Part shown: positions 18,227 through 24,500 of the stretch, piece after piece
Numbering within the stretch: position 1 is the stretch's first letter
How the letters are laid out: each line of letters starts with the position of its first letter
Virus record (IMG/VR): IMGVR_UViG_3300042691_031492
Location: 1 to 34,316 of that record
Direction: 5' to 3' (one strand)
Source: a virus
DNA: 34,316 nucleotides
Notes under the pieces: generated by a model
Seen by the model: the letters and a program-made list of their open reading frames with translations, nothing else
Databases searched by the model: none
What the model was told of the DNA's origin: nothing
Position numbers and translations under genes: made by a program

Positions 18227-19258
18227 TCAATCTTCGTTGTCTTCTTCTGGAGTGTCTTCAAACTTGATTTCTCCAACGTCTGAAACTCTCTCTTCAAATA
18301 GTGAGCTGATATAATCCAAATTATTTTTTACATAATCTTCTCTGGATTTTTTCTCTTCAGCCGCTTCTTTTGCCATCATGAATCCATGTGGCGTAACCAT
18401 TATTTTACCATCAGCAAACGCAATACCGTTAACGTGATTTTTCATAACAGATATTTTACTTCTGGTAGCAATTGTAATAGTTCTCTTATTTTTTGTGATA
18501 GAAATTTTGGTGATGCCAGAATTCTTTTCATTTCCAAATCTAAAAACTAACGTAGAGTTTAACCAGATTGACTCACCACCTTTAGCCTTAATTTTAGGCT
18601 GGCCAAATGGATTATCTGGTAATTCAACCCAAGGTTGGTTAACGATAATCAATGTGTTTGTATGAGGCTTGTCTGCTCTTCTTGAACCAGAAATTCTCTG
18701 GTTGATACCCATACCAATTTTATCTGATAATACAGATGCATTGTGCTGTTTACCACCCTTGCCTTCCCATGTCATTTTACATGGTACAGATCCAACAGAA
18801 TCCCATAAAAATAAAATATCATATGGTAATTCACCCTTCTCTTGCAAATCAAGCATTTCATTTATGAAATCGGTAATCTGCTCAATATATTCGAAATCAT
18901 TTTTGAAAATGAAATCTCCAGAATATGTGACTTCGCCAGTGGCTTGATCTACTTCCTTAACAACCGGAATTCCCATAATATTTGCATGATCAAAATCAAA
19001 TTTTTGTTCAGTAATTATGAAAATTGGTAAAATACCTTTCTTAATTGCATCCGCAGCAGCAGCTAAAAGTGCCGTTGTTTTACCGGTATCAGAATGGCCT
19101 AAGAACATGTTAATATGCCCCATCGCCGGTCCTGGTAAACCGGTCGCATCAAGAAAAGCATCACCCAAATCTAAAAAGCGGTCTGGTTTATACTTAGTTA
19201 AACTAGAGTATTTTGATGCGATACTTGAAATTGCGAAATTTTGTTTTTTAATAGCCAT
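18227..19258 (-). CDS. uvsX: RecA-like recombinase, T4 UvsX-like
   Basis: A 343-residue strand-exchange protein for recombination-dependent replication and repair. Visible motifs: Walker A GHSDTGKTT (54-62), catalytic Glu in IITEQKFDFD (E84), Walker B DILFLWDS (147-154), and the DNA-binding loop 2 region with IIVNQPW (204-210), a position equivalent to the conserved Gln. The sequence after KAKGGESIWLNSTLVFRFG is typical of UvsX and RecA cores. The C-terminus is very acidic (EDTPEEDNED), as in T4 UvsX. I chose the ATG at 19258 (MAIKKQNFAISSIA), with an A-rich leader; the in-frame ATG at 19288 would add ten basic residues encoded by the hairpin spacer. It follows the SSB gene after a 62-base gap. 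Confidence 0.94.
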   Translation of the reverse strand: MAIKKQNFAISSIASKYSSLTKYKPDRFLDLGDAFLDATGLPGPAMGHINMFLGHSDTGKTTALLAAAADAIKKGILPIFIITEQKFDFDHANIMGIPVVKEVDQATGEVTYSGDFIFKNDFEYIEQITDFINEMLDLQEKGELPYDILFLWDSVGSVPCKMTWEGKGGKQHNASVLSDKIGMGINQRISGSRRADKPHTNTLIIVNQPWVELPDNPFGQPKIKAKGGESIWLNSTLVFRFGNEKNSGITKISITKNKRTITIATRSKISVMKNHVNGIAFADGKIMVTPHGFMMAKEAAEEKKSREDYVKNNLDYISSLFEERVSDVGEIKFEDTPEEDNED

Positions 19259-19279
19259 TTTATATTTTTTTATTTTAAA

Positions 19280-19310
19280 CATTCTCAAAGGCTATGCACC
19301 CTTGAGAATG
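19280..19310 (-). other. Intergenic hairpin between SSB and uvsX
   Basis: A 12-bp stem with one mismatch (19280-19291 with 19299-19310; arms CATTCTCAAAGG and CCCTTGAGAATG) around a seven-base loop. Only three T follow it on the minus strand, so it is not a standard terminator. It may stabilise the ssb 3' end, set the ratio of SSB to downstream transcripts, or act as a partial attenuator. Confidence 0.6.
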
Positions 19311-19320
19311 TCTTTAATTA

Positions 19321-20172
19321 TTAGAACGGAAGATTCTCGTCAGTATCCGCATCTTCTTGTGGGTCTGGTAGTTCAGCACTTGTGCTAGATCCGCCACCCA
19401 TCATTGCTTCTGCTTCTTCACCATAAACAAACTTTTTCAGTTTGTCATTCCATTTAGGAACATACCCCTCAGCAACACCCTGAAGATATTCAATAGGTTT
19501 TTTGGAATACGCATCTTGCCAAGTAAGTGTGTTTGATAACCAAAGTTCTTTTTGTTCTTTGTTTTCACTTAATGGCGATTTATCATCAGGAATTACACTT
19601 GTAATTGCAGTGTATTCACCGCCAAGAGGATTCTTCAAAACATTTAAAGTAAGAGTCAAATCTCTACCTGTTTCTGGATCTGTGATGTCTTCTCTTTTAG
19701 CCTTCATGACATCCATAATCTTATTATAAGCTCCATCACTTTTAAGACTATGCTTAATTCTCCAGAATTTAACACCATCTTGCTCATTGTCCCTGTCGAT
19801 AACACGGAAAATATAGAACTTTCTTGAACGATACTGGCCAGCAAGTTTCTTATCTGCTTCACTACCAGTCATTCTTAGTGCATCACCAACCTCATTTAAT
19901 GGGGATTTTTCACCATCTTGTGCAGGATCGTACAATTTTACCCATTTTTTATCCACCTGAACTTCGTGGAAATATTTTTCGGTCCAAAACACTTGTTGAC
20001 CTTCTAGTGGAGGTAGAATTCTAATCCTTTTCATTCCGCTTGTTTGTCCCTTTGGGAGGATTGCAGCGAAATACATTTTTAATCTTTCTTCAGAGCTGAT
20101 TTTTTGCGCTGAACTGCTTGACTGAGTATTTTTTTCATACTGCGCCAATGCTGCTTCTAATACGTTAGACAT
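19321..20172 (-). CDS. 32: Single-stranded DNA-binding protein, T4 gp32-like
   Basis: A 283-residue SSB that coats single-stranded DNA during replication and recombination. Length (T4 gp32 is 301) and order fit the family: a short N-terminal segment MSNVLEAALAQYEKN, a core with FWTEKYFHE (62-70) and KFYIFRVIDRDNEQDGVKFW (118-137), the later strand LTLTLNVLKNPLGGEYTAI (172-190), and a Gly/Ser linker into an acidic tail. Two features differ from T4 gp32: there is no cysteine in the protein, so the T4-type His-Cys3 zinc site is absent, and the tail ends DENLPF, resembling the bacterial SSB C-terminal tip. It is the first gene after the terminator at 20217-20244, so a promoter probably lies in 20173-20216, though I see no clear -10/-35. 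The leader reads AAAAACTATG. Confidence 0.9.
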   Translation of the reverse strand: MSNVLEAALAQYEKNTQSSSSAQKISSEERLKMYFAAILPKGQTSGMKRIRILPPLEGQQVFWTEKYFHEVQVDKKWVKLYDPAQDGEKSPLNEVGDALRMTGSEADKKLAGQYRSRKFYIFRVIDRDNEQDGVKFWRIKHSLKSDGAYNKIMDVMKAKREDITDPETGRDLTLTLNVLKNPLGGEYTAITSVIPDDKSPLSENKEQKELWLSNTLTWQDAYSKKPIEYLQGVAEGYVPKWNDKLKKFVYGEEAEAMMGGGSSTSAELPDPQEDADTDENLPF

Positions 20173-20216
20173 AGTTTTTAATTTAAAATTGTTAATAATC
20201 TTAGGATAAGATAAAT

Positions 20217-20244
20217 AAAAAAACCCAGATAAAAAAATCTGGGT
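20217..20244 (-). terminator. Rho-independent terminator downstream of the Dps-like gene
   Basis: A perfect 8-bp stem, ACCCAGAT (20223-20230) with ATCTGGGT (20237-20244), around a six-base A loop. On the minus strand it is followed by TTTTTT (20222-20217). On the plus strand it is followed by CTC and a T run, so it may work in both directions. It separates the tail/hub and small-gene transcript from the SSB-led replication block. Confidence 0.88.
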
Positions 20245-20270
20245 CTCTTTTTTTAAATATTTTTTTTTCT

Positions 20271-20651
20271 TTACTCTAAAGTCAAAAGATAAGCTAATTT
20301 ATTGATTGAAGCTAACATTTCGTCCCTTAAATTTAATAAATCTGTATCAGATTGTGCTGAAAGGTCTTTTGATATGCCAATTAAAGCTGTTTTTGTTTTT
20401 TGTAAAAACTCAACAATATCTACTTCCGGTAAATTTTCAATTGTAATGGTTTTGTTTTGTTCTTGTAAAATAAATCTACCATGTTTACCCATACACACCT
20501 CAACATATTCGTCAATAAGCCCTTCTAAAGTTTCGTATGTTTCGCCAAATGCTTTATGTCTAGCATACCCTTTAGTTTGCCAGTGAAGCACCTTTAATTG
20601 TAGTTGAGTATGGAAAAAGAAATTAATATTGGAATCTAGATTCTTGTTCAT
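20271..20651 (-). CDS. Dps/ferritin-like protein (DUF5856-type)
   Basis: A 126-residue, all-helical-looking protein. The motif LKVLHWQTKGYARHKAFGET (19-38) and the following LIDEYVEVCMG match the Dps signature. H23, H32, D47 and E51 lie where Dps ferroxidase ligands are expected: the H-to-D (15) and D-to-E (4) spacings equal those in Dps, while the two His are 9 apart instead of 12. Dps proteins oxidise and store iron and protect DNA; at about 165 residues they are longer than this one, which lacks the usual final helix region. From memory it resembles a phage family annotated DUF5856. The gene overlaps the upstream coiled-coil gene by 29 bases and ends just before a terminator. Whether it binds iron is not shown by sequence alone. 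Confidence 0.75.
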   Translation of the reverse strand: MNKNLDSNINFFFHTQLQLKVLHWQTKGYARHKAFGETYETLEGLIDEYVEVCMGKHGRFILQEQNKTITIENLPEVDIVEFLQKTKTALIGISKDLSAQSDTDLLNLRDEMLASINKLAYLLTLE

Positions 20652-21264
20652 CGTTACTATAAGGATTAAATGTTTTTGCTAATTCTTCTTTAGAATAGTT
20701 CTCTACGTCACTTTTTGTTAAAACATACTCATTTTTACCGCTAGCTCTCATTTCATCTTGCTTGTTTGCAAAAAATTCTTGAGGTTTTTGGTTAAACGGA
20801 TACGAATCCAACGAACGCATTTCTAATTTTTCTTGTGGGGTTGCTGGTTTCATCTGTTCAACCTTAGAACCAAGTTGTTCAATTTTATCAAGAACAGCGT
20901 CCATGTTACCAAGTTTCATTTCCAAATCATCTAATTTAGAAAAAACGTCATCCATTTTTCTTAAAACGTTGTCGTTCTCGTTTTTAGACATTTCAAGTTC
21001 ATTTTTGATATTTTTGGTCATATTAACCAAATCAGTAACATCAACTTCCTCAGTGCTTTCCGCTGGCTCGTCCATCATAGGTGGTGGAGGGGCCATTTCA
21101 GGTGAAGCGGCACCAGCATCCGCTGCTGGAGCATCCATAGGTGCGTCAGCTGGAGGTGGTGGTAATGGGCTCGCGTCTTGTTCATTAATTAAATAATGAT
21201 TGCTGGCGTTTCTGTTAATAGACTTAAATCTATTTATCTCTTCTAATAATTTTTGTTCTAACAT
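20623..21264 (-). CDS. Pro/Ala-rich coiled-coil protein, unknown (213 aa)
   Basis: A 213-residue protein starting MLEQKLLEEINRFKSINRNA. Residues 32-68 form a low-complexity, disordered Pro/Ala/Asp/Met segment (PLPPPPADAPMDAPAADAGA and so on). Residues 75-138 are a heptad-patterned coiled coil (NMTKNIKNELEMSK, VFSKLDDLEMKLGNMDAVLD). The C-terminal part (about 145-200) is conserved-looking, with MRSLDSYPFNQKP and YVLTKSDVENYSKEELAKTF. There is no membrane segment. The leader AAAACTATG resembles those of ssb and the 152-residue gene. Its stop lies inside the Dps-like gene, giving a 29-base overlap that implies coupled expression. I do not recognise a family; a scaffold or oligomerisation role is conceivable from the coiled coil only. 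Confidence 0.75.
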   Translation of the reverse strand: MLEQKLLEEINRFKSINRNASNHYLINEQDASPLPPPPADAPMDAPAADAGAASPEMAPPPPMMDEPAESTEEVDVTDLVNMTKNIKNELEMSKNENDNVLRKMDDVFSKLDDLEMKLGNMDAVLDKIEQLGSKVEQMKPATPQEKLEMRSLDSYPFNQKPQEFFANKQDEMRASGKNEYVLTKSDVENYSKEELAKTFNPYSNDEQESRFQY

Positions 21265-21268
21265 AGTT

Positions 21269-21466
21269 TTAGTCTTGTAATAATTGTCTACCGTCTTCGG
21301 TAATATATTTTTTATTAATTCTTTCTACAATACCATCTTTGGATCTGATAATATAACATTCCCCAGTTTGTAGATCACACTCTTCTCTTTCAATCGCACT
21401 ATTAGCAACCGGCTTTGAAGCTTTAGGGGCTAAAAACTGGTCTAATGATTTATTAATTTTTTCCAT
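21269..21466 (-). CDS. Small unknown protein (65 aa)
   Basis: A 65-residue frame starting MEKINKSLDQFLAPKASKPV, with a central CDLQTGEC element (two Cys six apart) leading into YIIRSKDGIVERINKKYITE, likely a beta hairpin, and ending GRQLLQD. An in-frame ATG at 21538 would give an 89-residue form with a hydrophobic N-terminus (ILIFIIFIVIIFKI, a possible membrane anchor) overlapping the upstream gene by 26 bases. I prefer 21466 because the extra codons are AT-rich spacer that contains a TATTTATA box, but the membrane-anchored form cannot be ruled out. The stop is two bases from the next start at 21264. No family is recognised. Confidence 0.6.
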   Translation of the reverse strand: MEKINKSLDQFLAPKASKPVANSAIEREECDLQTGECYIIRSKDGIVERINKKYITEDGRQLLQD

Positions 21467-21484
21467 AATTTTAAATATTATTAC

Positions 21485-21492
21485 TATAAATA
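21485..21492 (-). promoter_or_regulatory. TATTTATA box upstream of the 65-aa gene
   Basis: Exact TATTTATA on the coding strand, 18 bases before the ATG at 21466. It is the same box as found before other late-type genes in the window. If the longer 89-residue form is translated, this box lies inside coding sequence. Confidence 0.35.
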
Positions 21493-21512
21493 TTATAAAA
21501 ATGAGTATTTTA

Positions 21513-24500
21513 CTAAATAAGTCTAAAATAAACGACATCCCCTTCGTTTACCTTTAATTTTCTCATCAACATTGAGTTCATACCTATTCCATAATTACCA
21601 ATACTTTGGTCTGGGCCGTTAAGTACAGGTCCATTATATAGATTTGTTGTTGCATCTCTTGTCGATACAAGTGTATATTTTGCATTCGTTCTAGGATTTA
21701 AAAACTCAGTTTTATAGTTTAATAATTTTTCTTTATTTGCTTGACTTCCGTTTAATCTAACTGAATAGTATTCTCCTAACGAGTTTTTAATATTTTCCCA
21801 TTTTTTGATTATGTTTTCCGTAGAGCTAAGCCCAGAAATAAGGTCCATAGCAACTTTGTCATCAATTGGATTATTTGTACCACCCATTCTAACAACTCTA
21901 GCTCTTAACCATTGATTATTGTTTCCACCAAGATCTATCAATTGAACATATTTCTCTTCTTTACCATTATATTTTGCTCCATTATATGGGATCATTTCTT
22001 GATAAAAACCAGATGTATAAACTAATTTTTTGTATAAATCTTCGCCAGCCAACTCATTACCTGGATTAATATTGGCGCTTTCACTATTTGGTAATGTTAT
22101 TGTTTTTTCTGTTGTTTGTTGACTATCTATTTGTTGTTTTTTTCTTATTGCTGATGATAGCAACTTACTAAATAGAGGTCTATAACTAGCCATGAAAGAA
22201 TTTTCTAGGTTTGGTAGACTACTGTTTGAAAGTCTGACACCAGTCAGTGTTGTTTCAATAGTGTTGTCAGATATGCTATGGGTAACATCAAAAACAAGAT
22301 AGGTTCCTTCAAACATAGGTACGTTTGCCAAATAAAAATACATGGTTGGTTGTATCATTACATTACCCATCATCTTAACGGTACACTGATAAGATGCAGT
22401 TTTGTAGATATCAAATAATCCAATATCTACCTGGTGGGTTCCACCACCACCCTGTGATCTGGCTAATCTTTCTTGTGCTAAAGCACTTTCTGTAGTATTT
22501 TTATACGTGCTTTGATCTAAAGATATTTCTTTAAAAATACCTTGACTATAATCACCAAAATTAATTTCAAATGAAACCACTCTATTTGATTTAGATAGAT
22601 CTGCATCCATAAAAATCTTTGGTTCTACTAATAGTGGATTTCTTGTTGTATCTTTAATATCAAATCCATCATTTTTAAATTTAAATTTTTTATTTACCCT
22701 TTGCATGTCCAAATACTTAGATGTACCGTTAACATACTGTAGGATAATCTTTGGTGTTGCATCTTGATAATCAACATCGAGATGGGTACCAAATAAATTT
22801 TTTGCTAAATTTTTTGATGGAGTTATTCTAGATTTGTTTGAAGAGTTTGTTCCATAAAAATTGATGTATGCCGGAAGTGGTCTCATATCAAAATTAGTAC
22901 CCTGTATTAAAATTGATACAGCTGAATATAAGTCTACTTTAATGTTTTTTTCATCACTAAGAGAAATTAATCTTTCTAGTGAGATGTACGCATCGTCACC
23001 AATATCTCTGTTTGCTTTATCTAAAAACAAAAACTCGTCCATAAGGTGTCTTTGTCCAATCGCATTACCAGAAATCCATTTATCGTTAAAAGATTTAAAA
23101 AACTGATATAAATCTAATTTTGTTGTCTTGGCTTCATTGAATCCATGATAAATTGTGATTTTATTATTTTGATCATTGTTGACCTGAAAATCTTTTGATT
23201 GTAATTTCACAATAAGGTTAGATAGGTAATTAAATAAACGTGTTTTTTCTGGTTCAGTAATTTGTGTTTTAATATAATTAACAAAAGTAGTTTTTGTTAT
23301 TGCTGTTGTTTGTCTTTTCGCCCATCCAGCATAAATTCTTGCTAATTCTCTATGGTTAATAATGTTTTCTTCATTAATTTCTATGTCTGCCAAAGAAAAG
23401 AAATCCCTATAATATGTTGTTGGTGTTGTGCCGGTATAGGCTTCCTCACCAATATATAGCTTTATTAAGTTTAGGTTGCTCGCAGTTAATTGTGATGCGT
23501 TGTATGAACCAAGGCTATAATTTTGACTATCACCAATAAATCCAAATAATGTATAATCATCTATTTGTTTTGGATTACCTAATCTTAACACTTTTAGATT
23601 TTCATTACTTAATAAATTTTTAGTTATTTGTTCTAGATTTTTTTCTTGGTTTTGAATTATATTAAGCTTATGATTATCATTTGAAAAATCAATATTTTCT
23701 TTTGAAATTGAACATACTGCTTTTAATAAACCTTGAAAAGTTTTGTAATCTTGAACTGTATTCTTCGTATCTATTTGTAGATTTAATGAAGAAAACACTA
23801 AAAACATTTCTTCCATTTTATCTAATAATGCTGGACTAAATGTTGCGATCAGATCAACAAACTTTCTTTGTTCCCCGATTAACGAATATACCCCATCCAC
23901 ATTTTTAAATGTTTCACCATAAGCTGGCATGGTGAAGGTGTTATAAGGTGTTAATGTGTCATACACACCAGGATTATTTAAAATAATTTTAAATGAATCT
24001 TGTTCAAAATAACTAAAGTTTGTTGTTAAGTTTTTAACATCACTAAAAATTTGTGATGAAGGTAAAACAGTATATCTAGTATCGTTTACAGAAAATATAC
24101 TATTATCAACAAAGCTGGTTAATGAATAACCTGGGCCGCCAGATGTTTTGTTTACTGAATATTTTGTTATTCCACTTGTAACCGTATCGGCATATAATTG
24201 AGTTACGTTTGTTGTAGAAGCGGATACTTCAGTAAATCCAGATGGATTATAAAAACTATATCCATTTGTTATTTGATGAAAAATTCCAAAATAGTATGGA
24301 TACAGACCAATATATTGATTTGAATTATAGGTAACCGCTGTCATTGGCGCAGTTATTCCAGATAAATTAAATGTTACATTTGTTGCATTGTCAAAAAAAG
24401 TACTACCACTAATAGAAGTTGTTGCGCCGCTGATAATATCAACCCCGTCTTTTAAATATCTTTTATATCTATGGTATTGTGAACCCCACTTTAATAATAG

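Noticed and set aside
20903-21196. Plus-strand open frame of 97 codons
   Set aside because: It is the antisense of the Pro/Ala-rich coiled-coil gene; low-complexity codons keep the opposite strand open. It has no independent start context and no plus-strand neighbours.
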